A DNA stretch of 64,000 nt. Origin: Peptoniphilus obesi ph1. Its GTDB lineage: Bacteria; Bacillota; Clostridia; Tissierellales; Peptoniphilaceae. Position 1 is the first letter of the stretch. Each line of letters begins with the position of its first letter. This document shows positions 54,490 through 63,415 of the stretch, one piece after another. Position numbers and translations under genes: made by a program. Location of the stretch: positions 731,980 through 795,979 of the forward strand of contig NZ_HE978580.1 of NCBI RefSeq assembly GCF_000311865.1, given 5' to 3'. The notes below the pieces were generated by a model. The model was not told the DNA's origin. It searched no databases and saw nothing but the letters and a program-made list of their open reading frames with translations.

Positions 54490-55339
54490 TGTATATTTTG
54501 TAAATGTATATTCAGATGAAGCTTTGCAAGGGCTAAATGTAGCCACTGTTTTGATGCCTGATAAGATATCTAAAGATAAAATTAAAAAGATAGCGAAAAA
54601 TCTTAACCAGGCTAGTTTGGTATTTTTGACAAAACTGGATTCTGAGATATATGAAGCTTATTATTACTGTTACGATGAAGAAGTGAATTTTTCATCCTAT
54701 GCTACAATTGGACTTTTTTATACACTAGCAGATAAGGGATATATACAAGCTTTAGAAAATGGTAAGAAAGAAATAATACTTCACACCAAGTATGGCAAAG
54801 TTTATGTCGAATTAAATTATATAAATTATGAAATCGATAGTGTTTATATAAGATTTTCAGTTAAACAAGTTGATGCAAAACTAAACAGTGAAGAATTAAT
54901 CAGGGCATTTAATATCGATAAGTCTGGATTAGCAGGACTTAGCCATATCAAAGCTTATAAAGATAATATATCAAGTCCGTCAATTCTAATTGAATTTGAA
55001 AACAAAGAAAGTTTACAGGGGATTGTTCCGAATTTAGAAATAATAAAAGAAATTTCTAATAGGGAAAATGTAAATTTAATTAATTTAGTATCTATAACTG
55101 GCGAGAATGAAATAGAACAAAGAAGTTTTAAAATAAGCAATGATATTTATGAAGTATATGATTTAAAAGCTTCAATTTATAGTTTTTTATTTTACCTTTC
55201 AAAAGAAGGCAGGATAAATTTTGATAAAGAAATAAGAGTTAATAAAGATATAGTCTTTAGCCTAAGCAGCCTAGAAGATGGAACTATAAGAATAGGCGGT
55301 AAGGCTCATGTATATCTAAGTGGTGTTTTAAGCATATAG
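54476..55339 (+). CDS. PhzF-fold protein lacking the catalytic Glu
   Basis: 287 residues with the diaminopimelate-epimerase-like fold of PhzF: YFVNVYSDEALQGLNVATVL at the start, then a helix ending NLNQASLVFL, EVNFSSYATIGLFYTLADKG, and GGKAHVYLSGVL at the C-terminus. In PhzF the helix ends in NLSETxF with catalytic Glu45; here position 45 is Gln. The next motif CGHAT reads SSYAT (Tyr75 for His). Isomerase activity is therefore unlikely. The ATG lies inside parB (14-base overlap), which ties its synthesis to ParB. Role unknown; could be a binding protein. Confidence 0.75.
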   Translation: MKYYNVYFVNVYSDEALQGLNVATVLMPDKISKDKIKKIAKNLNQASLVFLTKLDSEIYEAYYYCYDEEVNFSSYATIGLFYTLADKGYIQALENGKKEIILHTKYGKVYVELNYINYEIDSVYIRFSVKQVDAKLNSEELIRAFNIDKSGLAGLSHIKAYKDNISSPSILIEFENKESLQGIVPNLEIIKEISNRENVNLINLVSITGENEIEQRSFKISNDIYEVYDLKASIYSFLFYLSKEGRINFDKEIRVNKDIVFSLSSLEDGTIRIGGKAHVYLSGVLSI

Positions 55340-55341
55340 GG

Positions 55342-55773
55342 GTGTTTAAAATTAGTAGCAGAAAGAATAAGAAAAGTAAGGGAAGATTATTTGTGCTTTT
55401 CTTTTTTATACTATTATTGCTTCTTTCATATAAAGTGCTTTCTAATAGAAATAAAATATTTAATTTTGAACAAAAAAATGTATCTTACATTGAGTTAATT
55501 CAATATAATGTCGACACAATGACAAATATAAATAATCCTGCAAAAGTTAAGGAAATTTTATTAATACTTAACTCTTTAAAAGGAGAAAGAGTTGAAGTAG
55601 ATAATAGTGAGATACAAGCTTTAAATTTTATAAATGTTTATGATAAAAGTTCTAACAGTATTGGAATAGCAAAATCTGATAAATTTATTAGAATTAAAAA
55701 TAATTGGTATAAATTAGATAGTTCAAGCAGTAAAAAATTTGATAGTATATTTGAAAAATATGATAAAAAGTAA
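55342..55773 (+). CDS. Single-pass membrane protein of unknown function
   Basis: 143 residues: very basic N-terminus (RKNKKSKGR), one membrane helix (about 16-31, LFVLFFFILLLLLSYKVL), then an extracellular domain of about 110 residues with YIELIQYNVDTMTNINNPAKVKEILLILNSLKG and a WYKL segment near the end. I do not recognise a family. The GTG used here lies two bases after the PhzF-like stop; the AGGGG that should serve as ribosome site overlaps it, so the start is uncertain. Last gene of the par operon before a terminator. Confidence 0.65.
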   Translation: MFKISSRKNKKSKGRLFVLFFFILLLLLSYKVLSNRNKIFNFEQKNVSYIELIQYNVDTMTNINNPAKVKEILLILNSLKGERVEVDNSEIQALNFINVYDKSSNSIGIAKSDKFIRIKNNWYKLDSSSSKKFDSIFEKYDKK

Positions 55774-55777
55774 ATAA

Positions 55778-55818
55778 AATAGATAAGGAGTAGTAAAAAA
55801 CTACTCCTTGTCTATTTT
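55778..55818. terminator. Bidirectional terminator
   Basis: Near-perfect 16-bp stem (about 55779-55794 with 55800-55815), T-run on the plus side and T-rich on the minus side; overlaps the end of the ureohydrolase gene. Confidence 0.88.
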
Positions 55819-56838
55819 TTTATTTCTTCTTTTATTATTCATTTCTATAATATTAGCGACCTTGGTAACAACTGTAAATATAAGCAAGGAAGCAAGAGAT
55901 GCAGTTGTTGAGTCCTTGTCAAAACGAGGAGATACTTCACAAATATCAAAACTAACTGCCTTGTCATGGGATAGAATGTGTTTTATTAAAACAATTGCAG
56001 TTTCTGGATCAACGCCAAGAGGAGTAGGTGCAGAAACGCCTGGAGCAAAGGCTGTAGAGAAAACATCAGAACAAATTGTTATATAAACATGGTCCACTCC
56101 ACTTATAAATTCATCTATTTGTTCAAAAAGAGATGGAATAGAAGAATTTACAGTTTCTCTTGAAAGAATATACTTTATACCATTTTCTTTTGCATAATTA
56201 AATAAGCTTTTTGTATTAGAATGCTTTTGAATACCGATGACCATAAAATTAAAATCTTCATCATTTTCTAAATTTAAATCATGTATTTGCCTAAACATGG
56301 TGCCTGATGTTCCACCATTTTCCTTGTAAGGTCTAGTATCAAAATGAGCATCAAAGCTAATAATTCCAATATTTTCTTTTTTAGGATGGAAATTCTTGAA
56401 AAGTCCCTTGTAGTGACCAAAAGCAGTTTCATGTCCACCGCCAAGGACTATAGGAAACATATTAAGCTCTAAAACCCTATTAACAGCCTCAGAAAGGCAA
56501 TCTTGAGCCTGATCGAGAGTAAGACCATAAGTAACTATATTTCCTGCATCAAATAATTTTATATCTTGTGAAAATTGGCAAGGTAAATTTGAAAGCTCAC
56601 GTCTGATGCTTTCTGGTCCCATAGCTGCACCAACCCTGCCCTTGTTAAGTCCTATGCCATGATCACATTCAAATCCAATAAAGGCAAAGGCAAATTTACC
56701 ATCAAAAGCTTTTAAACTTGTGTCATTTAAATCTATAATTTTTATCCATTGATGCCATCTCAAAGAATCAAAATCTGTGGATGAATCAACTCTACCTGTC
56801 CAAGTGTGGGCAGATTCAACTTCATAATTTTTTAGCAA
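55801..56838 (-). CDS. Ureohydrolase-family enzyme, formimidoylglutamase-like
   Basis: 345 residues of the arginase/agmatinase/HutG fold. The Mn2+ motifs are GGGHETAFGHYKGL, ISFDAHFDTRP and ICSDVFSTAFAPGVSAPTPLGVDP. The N-terminal HTWTGRVD and the GxxGAAMGPESIRREL segment point to formimidoylglutamase (last step of one histidine-degradation route, giving glutamate and formamide) more than to arginase. No other hut gene is in the window. Start is a TTG behind AGAGGTGG at a six-base spacing. Confidence 0.85.
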   Translation of the reverse strand: MLKNYEVESAHTWTGRVDSSTDFDSLRWHQWIKIIDLNDTSLKAFDGKFAFAFIGFECDHGIGLNKGRVGAAMGPESIRRELSNLPCQFSQDIKLFDAGNIVTYGLTLDQAQDCLSEAVNRVLELNMFPIVLGGGHETAFGHYKGLFKNFHPKKENIGIISFDAHFDTRPYKENGGTSGTMFRQIHDLNLENDEDFNFMVIGIQKHSNTKSLFNYAKENGIKYILSRETVNSSIPSLFEQIDEFISGVDHVYITICSDVFSTAFAPGVSAPTPLGVDPETAIVLIKHILSHDKAVSFDICEVSPRFDKDSTTASLASLLIFTVVTKVANIIEMNNKRRNKKIDKE

Positions 56839-57046
56839 TTATAACCACCTCTAGTTTAATATAAAGAATTTATACTATATATTATTATACCCATTTAATA
56901 TTTTTGATAATAAGGTGTATAATAATATACTATAAAATATATCAAAGATATAGATAAAATTTGTACAAATTGTTTATCCTGGATAAATTCGGGATAAATA
57001 TTAATATGTAAGACTTAATATCTATATTTTTATGGGAGGGAAAAAT

Positions 57047-57376
57047 ATGATAAGTTTATTATTAAAGGTGTTAGCTTCTGCAGTAGCAGTATTTGTAGCA
57101 GCATTCTTAGCACCAGGAATGGAAGTAACAAATTTTTCAGCTGCAATATCAGCTGCAATAGCAATGGGGATCATTGACTGGGCAATTTTAAAATTTACAG
57201 GATATGATGGATCACCAAAAGGAAAAGGTGCTATTGGATTTATAACAGCAGCTGTTGTTATTTATTTAACAGGCGTTATTGTAGATGGATTTACAGTAAG
57301 CATTATTGGAGCACTTATCGGTGCTGCAGTTCTTGGTATTGTTGATATGATTATACCAGGAGAAAGAACTTACTAA
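57047..57376 (+). CDS. Holin-fold small membrane protein (phage holin 4_2 family)
   Basis: 109 residues, four hydrophobic helices rich in Ala and Gly. VLASAVAVFVAAFLAPGMEVTNFSAAISAAIAMGIIDW and ...TGVIVDGFTVSIIGALIGAAVLGIVDMII match the family. Chromosomal copies are widespread and are not evidence for prophage; role unknown. GGGAGGG precedes the ATG at 57047; five extra codons upstream are probably untranslated. Monocistronic. Confidence 0.82.
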   Translation: MISLLLKVLASAVAVFVAAFLAPGMEVTNFSAAISAAIAMGIIDWAILKFTGYDGSPKGKGAIGFITAAVVIYLTGVIVDGFTVSIIGALIGAAVLGIVDMIIPGERTY

Positions 57377-57396
57377 TAATTTTATATTTTTAGAAT

Positions 57397-57421
57397 AAAA
57401 GAGCCTTTGGGCTCTTTTTAT
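57397..57421 (+). terminator. Terminator after holin-fold gene
   Basis: Stem 57397-57405 with 57410-57418, four-base loop, T-run. Confidence 0.88.
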
Positions 57422-57830
57422 TTTGTCTAAAGTTATCAACAAGGAGTAAAAATATGTGGATAACTTTACAGTTTTAAATTTAATTTATATAATTAGAGGG
57501 ATTAAAGCTATTCTTTAACTCTGTTTTAGGCAATGATAGACCTATCTAACTTATTTTATAAGAAGATTGATAAGAAAAGATATCCACATTAACAAATAAT
57601 CTGTGGATATCTTTTCTTATTTTTAATTAAATTTTCTATATTATCTATTTTTATTTTAAACTTCCCTAATATTAAAATTATTTTAAATTTCAAATCAAAT
57701 ATTATCGTCTAAATAAGTTTATTTTTCTTTAAATTTTAAAGGCAAATCGAATTATTAATTTGATTGTTGGATTTAAAAACAAGTTATCGAAATTAATTTG
57801 TTTATAAATTATTTTTTATATAATTTATCC
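57422..57830. other. Non-coding region with DnaA-box-like sequences
   Basis: About 410 bases without a credible gene. The left part holds TTATCAACA (57433-57441, one mismatch from a DnaA box) and TGTGGATAA (57455-57463, exact), themselves inside an 8-bp inverted repeat, and then the 19-bp inverted repeat at 57570-57620. The right part (57630-57830) is AT-rich and featureless. Confidence 0.6.
57570..57620. repeat. Perfect 19-bp inverted repeat containing ATCCACA/TGTGGAT
   Basis: Arms 57570-57588 and 57602-57620 are exact reverse complements with a 13-base spacer. Each arm ends in a sequence one base away from a DnaA box (ATATCCACA). A T-run follows on the plus strand, so it could also be a transcription terminator. 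Confidence 0.75.
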
Positions 57831-59399
57831 TTAGTCTGTTTTATTTTGGAAAGAGCCTGAACTTATCCAACCTTCGTAGGACTTGCCATCTTCTGGGTCT
57901 TGAGTTTTTACCCTGCACCAAATTCTTTCTATCCCCTCAATTTTTGTATTAACAATATAAACTTCAGTATCAACAGGAAGTTTTTTTATTAATTTTGCTT
58001 TTAAGGAAGGTTCTTCTCTTAAATTGGCATTATCACTGACTACAACTTGAAAAGTGTTGATTAAAGATTCGGCCTTGTCATTTATATCGGCTCTGTTTTT
58101 TGCCATTTCATAATCTTCGTTGTATTTTTCGTCGTCTATATATTTATTTCTATTGTATTTTAAAAGAGAATCCCTGAGAGTTTGAGCCTTGGCTGATTCA
58201 TCAACTACAGATAAATATTCATCGAGCAAGTAAATTGCACTGTTGTAGTTTTTGTAGTCTATATGATTTTGTGCTTGGTTTAAGATAAGACTTTCAATTT
58301 CTGTAATCTGACTTTGAGATTTTTGGTAGTTCGACTTATCTTCTGGGATAACTTTTTTAAAATATTTAATAGCTTCTATATATTCATAGTTAGAAAACAT
58401 TTCAAGACCATTTTTATAATCAAGCTCAGATTGGATCAACTTATTAGTTTTATCTATAAATGGCGTGATCTCGTATTTATCATTGTATTTTAAGTCTGTT
58501 AAATTCTTTAAGGCTTTTTCATATTGACCATTTTCTATATAGACTTGAGCATTTTCAAACTTTTTCTTGTCACTGTAATCATTTAAAAAATTAAATGAAA
58601 ATATAATAAGAGTAACGGCAAGAAGTCCTAAAATTGCATAAAGACTTACTTTAAAAGTTTTTGATCTCGCCTTAGCTTCTTCATTTGTCAAATCATTTAT
58701 CCTACTTTTTTCTAGGGTTTTTGTATCTGGTGCAATTTTTACCATCTGAGTTTGGGTTAGCTGATTTAGGGCTTTTTTGTCTTTTTTATTTATAGTTCCA
58801 GATTCATTCATCAAATTTAAAAGTTTTAGATTAATTAAGGGTTCTGTTAAATTTGATAAAACAAAGTCTTTATTCCTTGAACACTTTTTACATTCATATT
58901 GGTCTTTTGCATTGAAGGCACCACAAACACATCTCCAGCCGTTGGGAGTATTTTCTCCGTAGGCAATAAATTGTTCTCCGAAAGTTTCTTTTAATTTTTT
59001 TATCTTGCTTTCAGAAATTATTGGTAATAAAAATTTATATTTATTTGAATAGACAACATTTTTAGAGTCTTCGAGATATATTTCAGTAATTTTTATAGAA
59101 ATAAACCTGGCTGATTTATATTTTTCATCAATTTTAATTGATTTTAAATAGAATATTTGACCAGCCTGTATATTTAAGTTTTTAATTTCATATATTACTG
59201 AGTTTCCATTAAAAAGTGGATTGTAGTTTTCATCATAAAAGACAACTGAAAAGTTGACCCCTGTTACAGCTTGCTCACCTAAATTTAAAAGATCAACAGC
59301 TATTCCTAAATCATTTGTAAGTTCTGCTCTTATAATCTGCAAATCGTCTTTTGGGTCTAGATAGACGATTGTCGGTAGAGTATTAAAGATTCCGCTCAT
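57831..59399 (-). CDS. Zinc-ribbon, TM, TPR-like and SH3b multidomain protein
   Basis: 522 residues, not recognised as a named family. N-terminal beta-rich domain (about 1-125), a compact zinc-ribbon candidate with Cys158, 160, 171 and 174 (WRCVCGAFNAKDQYECKKC; numbering from the first in-frame TTG), one membrane helix (about 251-272), helical repeats of TPR character (285-425), and a C-terminal bacterial SH3 domain (VVVSDNANLREEPSLKAKLIKKLPVDTEVYIV...GWISSGSF). This predicts a cytoplasmic N-half and an outside C-half that may bind cell wall. The ATG at 59397-59399 follows GGAGGAAG. Confidence 0.8.
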   Translation of the reverse strand: MSGIFNTLPTIVYLDPKDDLQIIRAELTNDLGIAVDLLNLGEQAVTGVNFSVVFYDENYNPLFNGNSVIYEIKNLNIQAGQIFYLKSIKIDEKYKSARFISIKITEIYLEDSKNVVYSNKYKFLLPIISESKIKKLKETFGEQFIAYGENTPNGWRCVCGAFNAKDQYECKKCSRNKDFVLSNLTEPLINLKLLNLMNESGTINKKDKKALNQLTQTQMVKIAPDTKTLEKSRINDLTNEEAKARSKTFKVSLYAILGLLAVTLIIFSFNFLNDYSDKKKFENAQVYIENGQYEKALKNLTDLKYNDKYEITPFIDKTNKLIQSELDYKNGLEMFSNYEYIEAIKYFKKVIPEDKSNYQKSQSQITEIESLILNQAQNHIDYKNYNSAIYLLDEYLSVVDESAKAQTLRDSLLKYNRNKYIDDEKYNEDYEMAKNRADINDKAESLINTFQVVVSDNANLREEPSLKAKLIKKLPVDTEVYIVNTKIEGIERIWCRVKTQDPEDGKSYEGWISSGSFQNKTD

Positions 59400-59479
59400 C
59401 AATCTTCCTCCTTAAGTAGATTATAGTTCAATAATTTATATAAATGTATACAAAGTTATTTAAATATTAGTATAAATAA

Positions 59480-60553
59480 TTAATTAAAATATTCTTCTAT
59501 ATGGTCTAGTAATTTTTTATTTTCTTTAGCATTTAATATGCAAAATCTAAAATATTTTTCATCAAGATTATTAAAATTTGAACAATCTCTAATTACCATA
59601 GCCTTAGTTAAAAGATAATCTCTTAGATCTTTTGCTTTTTTGTCGTTTAAAATCTTGCATAAAATAAAGTTTCCATAAGATTTGTAGTATTTTATATCTT
59701 TTATCTTATCCAATCTAGAAAAAATTTCTTGTCTCTGCTCGCTTATAAAATCAAAAACACTTTTTCTATATTCCTTATCTGCAAAAGATTTTTCTGCAAG
59801 GATTGCTGCTAGGATATTTATATTCCAAAGCATTTGTTTATTTGAAATTAGGTCTTTTAAATTTTTGGATGAGTTTATAGAATAACCAAGTCTTATACCA
59901 GGCATAGCAAAAAACTTACTAAGGCCTCTTAGTACAATTAAATTTTCGTATTTTTTGCAAAGACTGCTGGCAGAAAACTTTTCTTGGTCTGTAAATTCTA
60001 TATAGGTTTCGTCTATTAGGATTTTGCACCTTGTGTTTGTTAATAATTTTTCTATTTGGTCTTTGTCTAAGATTGTTCCTGTTGGATTGTTTGGGTTGGC
60101 AAAGATAAATAGTTCTATATTAAACCTGTTTATTATACTTATTAATTTATCTAAATCAATTTCAAAATTATTTTCTTCTAGCAAATTATAATAAAATATT
60201 TTAGAAGATATTTTATTTAATTCATTTTCATATTCAGAATAGCAAGGAGATAGGATCAAAGAATTCATAGGATTGATCAGTTTAATGTAATTGATTAAGC
60301 CTTCTGTTGTTCCATTAAATAATAAAAGGTCATCCATGTCTAAGTTTATATAGTCTGCTATTTCTTTTTTTAAATTTATATAATCAGTATCAGGATAAGA
60401 ACTTATTAGTTCCATGTGGTCTATTAGATACTGTTTTGCCGTCTCGCTTGGTCCAAGTGGATTTATATTAGATGAAAAGTCTACAATATCTTCTATATCA
60501 AAACCGTAAACTCTTGATATTTCGAAAATATTTGCTCCGTGTTTGTTTTTCAT
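59480..60553 (-). CDS. CobD/HisC-like pyridoxal-phosphate aminotransferase
   Basis: 357 residues, fold-type I. KHGANIFEISRVYGFDIEDIVDFSSNINPLGPS is the signature beginning of threonine-phosphate decarboxylase (CobD), and FANPNNPTG, LIDETYIEF and RGLSKFFAMPGIRLGYSIN (Schiff-base Lys) complete the site. CobD makes the aminopropanol arm of cobalamin, yet no other cobalamin gene is in the window. Histidinol-phosphate aminotransferase is the alternative. Starts behind AAGGAAG, divergent from the threonine-aldolase-like gene. Confidence 0.82.
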   Translation of the reverse strand: MKNKHGANIFEISRVYGFDIEDIVDFSSNINPLGPSETAKQYLIDHMELISSYPDTDYINLKKEIADYINLDMDDLLLFNGTTEGLINYIKLINPMNSLILSPCYSEYENELNKISSKIFYYNLLEENNFEIDLDKLISIINRFNIELFIFANPNNPTGTILDKDQIEKLLTNTRCKILIDETYIEFTDQEKFSASSLCKKYENLIVLRGLSKFFAMPGIRLGYSINSSKNLKDLISNKQMLWNINILAAILAEKSFADKEYRKSVFDFISEQRQEIFSRLDKIKDIKYYKSYGNFILCKILNDKKAKDLRDYLLTKAMVIRDCSNFNNLDEKYFRFCILNAKENKKLLDHIEEYFN

Positions 60554-60644
60554 TTGGCACTTCCTTTTACTAATTTTATAATATATATTAATTATATCAT
60601 TAAGATGAAAGGTTAATTTATTAAGATTTATATAGGGTGGTAAT

Positions 60645-61655
60645 ATGAATATTTTTGTGAATGATTATAATGATTTGGCACATGAAAAAGTTTTAGAAAA
60701 GTTAAATATTGTAAATAAAAAGGGAAATTTAGGTTATGGCTACGATGATTATACAAAAAAAGCCAAAGAACTTATAAAAAGAGATTTAAAAAATGAAAAT
60801 GTAGAAATTGAATTTCTAGCTGGTGGAACAATAGCAAATATAATAGCAGTTACAGCAAACTTATTTCCATATGAAGGAATAATAGCTGCAAATAGTGGAC
60901 ATATCAACGCTCATGAAGCTGGATCTATAGAAGCTACTGGCAAAAAAATCGAAACAATTTATTCAAAAGATGGGAAAATTTATGCAGACGAGCTTGAATT
61001 ATTTTTAGATAAATTTTCTGAAGAGCATACAATTTCACCAAAGATAGTTTATATTTCCCAAACTACTGAAATGGGAACTGTATATACTTATGATGAGATA
61101 AAAAACATATATGATGTTTGTCTAGAATATGGTGTTTATCTATACATAGACGGGGCTAGGATGGCTGTTGGTCTTGCTGCATCTGATATTGAAGTTTCAG
61201 ACCTTGTAAATATTTGTGATATGTTTACCCTAGGAGGAACAAAAAACGGAGCCCTTTATGGCGAAGCTCTAGTTATTGTTAGTGATGAACTAAAGCAAAA
61301 TGTAAGAAGGTATATGAAACAAAGAGGGGCAACCATTGCAAAGGGTTTTGTCTTTGGAGCTCAATTTATTGGCCTATTTGAAGATGGTTTATATTATGAA
61401 CTTGGCAAAAAATCTTATGAAATGAGTAGATATTTAGCCGATAGATTAAAGGAAGTAGACCTTGATTTTTATCAAGAGCCAGAAAGCAACCAGATATTTC
61501 TCCTATTAGATAGAGAATGGATAGATAAACTTTTAAAAAATAATTTGTTTGAAATTATGGACTATAATGATGAGAAAAAAATTATTAGACTAGTTACAAG
61601 TTACAGAACTAGCAAGGAAGAAATAGATAGTTTAATAGAAGATATAAAAAGATAA
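60645..61655 (+). CDS. Threonine-aldolase-family PLP enzyme
   Basis: 336 residues, beta-eliminating lyase/low-specificity L-threonine aldolase family (L-threonine or allo-threonine to glycine and acetaldehyde). FLAGGTIANIIAVTANLFPYEGIIAANSGHINAHEAGSIEATGKKI, the DGARMAVGLAAS segment (cofactor Asp, Arg) and FTLGGTKNGALYGEALV with the Schiff-base Lys are in the family order. Starts behind AGGGTGG. Confidence 0.88.
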   Translation: MNIFVNDYNDLAHEKVLEKLNIVNKKGNLGYGYDDYTKKAKELIKRDLKNENVEIEFLAGGTIANIIAVTANLFPYEGIIAANSGHINAHEAGSIEATGKKIETIYSKDGKIYADELELFLDKFSEEHTISPKIVYISQTTEMGTVYTYDEIKNIYDVCLEYGVYLYIDGARMAVGLAASDIEVSDLVNICDMFTLGGTKNGALYGEALVIVSDELKQNVRRYMKQRGATIAKGFVFGAQFIGLFEDGLYYELGKKSYEMSRYLADRLKEVDLDFYQEPESNQIFLLLDREWIDKLLKNNLFEIMDYNDEKKIIRLVTSYRTSKEEIDSLIEDIKR

Positions 61656-61680
61656 AAGAGCCTTTATTTAGGCTCTTTTA
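61653..61680. terminator. Bidirectional terminator
   Basis: Ten-bp stem (61653-61662 with 61671-61680), flanked by A-run and T-run, lying across both convergent stop codons. Confidence 0.88.
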
Positions 61681-62557
61681 AAAATTTATATATATATTCA
61701 TAGACTTTAATATTGTCTGTTTCGTTTAAGATTTCATGTCTCATATTTTCAAAAAACTTAATTGATAGGTTTTTATATCCAAGCTCTTGGTAAAGCTTAT
61801 AGACCTTCTTAACTCCCTTGGTCTTATCGCCAACGCTATCTAGTGCGCCTGATACAAACAAGATATCAGTGTCCTTATTTGTATTTTTAATTAGATTCTT
61901 GTCTTTAATTTTTTCTAAAAGACAAGCAAGATGATAATAGGCATTATTGGTAAAAGGACTTTGGCAAAGCTCATCTTTTTTCCAATTCTCAACATTCTTT
62001 TTATTATTGCTAATCCAAGAATGATTAGGAGGAGTTTTTAGCTGGTATATACCAATAGTTCTTAGGAATATAAGCTTAGATCTTTGTTCTTCTCCTAGTA
62101 TCTTAGAAAAAAGTCTAGATAAATTTTTTAGAAGCTGTATGTCAAAATTTGATACATAGCCTGTTCCCATAATTACAGCTTTTTCTGTGTCATATTTAGT
62201 TAAAAAGTAGCGTAAGATAAAAGAGCCCATGGAGTGGCCGAGATAGTAAATTGGAAGATCATATTTATCTTTTAAATAATCACTCAAGTGATGCATATCT
62301 GAAATTATATATTCTAAAACATCGCCTTCTCCGAAATACCCGAGTTTTCTTGCACTTGCGCCGTGGCCAAGATGGTTATTTCCTGCAACTATAATATTTT
62401 TGCTATTTAAATATTTTGCAAAATCATCATACCTATCCATGTGTTCAGACATGCCGTGGGCAATTTGCAATATAAATTTAGGTTTTTCACAGTCCCAAAT
62501 TCTTGCATAAATCTTATCTTTTTTATTGCTGGACATATAGTCTATGCTATAGCTCAT
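61664..62557 (-). CDS. Alpha/beta hydrolase, lysophospholipase-like
   Basis: 297 residues. FILQIAHGMSEHMDRYDDFAKYL and GNNHLGHGAS are the monoacylglycerol-lipase/lysophospholipase pattern; YYLGHSMGSF is the nucleophile elbow (Ser); VSGALDSVG holds the probable acid and RHEILNE the His. Cytoplasmic by lack of signal peptide. The ATG at 62555-62557 follows AGGAG; a TTG one codon earlier is possible. Natural ester unknown. Confidence 0.88.
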   Translation of the reverse strand: MSYSIDYMSSNKKDKIYARIWDCEKPKFILQIAHGMSEHMDRYDDFAKYLNSKNIIVAGNNHLGHGASARKLGYFGEGDVLEYIISDMHHLSDYLKDKYDLPIYYLGHSMGSFILRYFLTKYDTEKAVIMGTGYVSNFDIQLLKNLSRLFSKILGEEQRSKLIFLRTIGIYQLKTPPNHSWISNNKKNVENWKKDELCQSPFTNNAYYHLACLLEKIKDKNLIKNTNKDTDILFVSGALDSVGDKTKGVKKVYKLYQELGYKNLSIKFFENMRHEILNETDNIKVYEYIYKFLKEPK

Positions 62558-62593
62558 CAAATCAGCTCCTAAAATTCTATTTGTAATTTAAAT

Positions 62594-62624
62594 ATAAAAA
62601 AGAGGATTTAAAATTTTAAATCCA
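62594..62624 (-). terminator. Terminator after surE
   Basis: Perfect 20-bp palindrome at 62604-62623 followed on the minus strand by TCTTTTTT (62596-62603). Separates surE from the hydrolase gene. Confidence 0.75.
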
Positions 62625-62660
62625 TCTTAATTACTATATTATATTATTTTTTAGTTAAAT

Positions 62661-63407
62661 TTAGAAAAATTTACTAAGTTTTTCTATTTCTTCCATGTTA
62701 TTAAGGTCATAAATCAGTGGTGTAACTGTTGCATAGCCTTTTTCTAGATAAAGTCTGTCGCTTTTATCAATATCACTTGATGGTTTTCTCATTGTTAGGC
62801 TTAGGGCAAGTCCATTTTCAGTTTCTTCTGCCTTATATTGGTCCATTACAGAACCTCCAACTCTACAAACCTTTATTCCTTTTACTTCTTCGTAAGAAAG
62901 TTTTGGAACGTTTATATTTAAAACTTCAACCCTATCTGTCTTATCATGTAATTTATTAAAAACGTCAATAGCAATCTTAGCAGCTGCTTTAAATTGAGTT
63001 TGATCTCTTGCATATTCTGCTGATACAGCAATTGAATTTAAACCAAATACATTGGCTTCTACTGCTGCAGATACGGTTCCTGAATATAGGATATCCATCC
63101 CAGCATTGTAACCTAGATTTACACCTGAAAAACAATAGTCAAAATAATCATGACCAAACACATGCAAGGCTGCTCTTACAGAGTCGGCTGGTGTTCCAGA
63201 AACACTGTAACAAGGGCAATCTATGCCTTTTATTTTAACCTTATTAAAGTTTAATTTTTCAGTAAGTGTTATAGAGTGGCTCTTGCCTGAATTTTCAAAT
63301 TCTGGAGCAACCATAATTACCTCATGATTTTCTTTAATAAGTGCTTTTGCCATTGCCTTTATGCCAGGTGCAAAAAATCCATCATCATTCGTAAGAAGTA
63401 TTTTCAT
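62661..63407 (-). CDS. surE: 5'/3'-nucleotidase SurE
   Basis: 248 residues. Metal site ILLTNDDGFFAPGI (the Asp-Asp pair), APEFENSGKSHSITL, CYSVSGTPADSVRAAL, SGVNLGYNAGMDILYSGTVSAAVEA: all SurE signatures. Dephosphorylates nucleoside monophosphates, and may process short polyphosphate. Starts behind TAGGAGGAAA, nine bases after the MBL gene, hence a shared transcript. Confidence 0.97.
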   Translation of the reverse strand: MKILLTNDDGFFAPGIKAMAKALIKENHEVIMVAPEFENSGKSHSITLTEKLNFNKVKIKGIDCPCYSVSGTPADSVRAALHVFGHDYFDYCFSGVNLGYNAGMDILYSGTVSAAVEANVFGLNSIAVSAEYARDQTQFKAAAKIAIDVFNKLHDKTDRVEVLNINVPKLSYEEVKGIKVCRVGGSVMDQYKAEETENGLALSLTMRKPSSDIDKSDRLYLEKGYATVTPLIYDLNNMEEIEKLSKFF

Positions 63408-63415
63408 TTTTCCTC

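Noticed and set aside
57047-57376. Holin-family gene as sign of a prophage
   Set aside because: No integrase, terminase, capsid, lysin or att repeats nearby; this family is common on Firmicute chromosomes.
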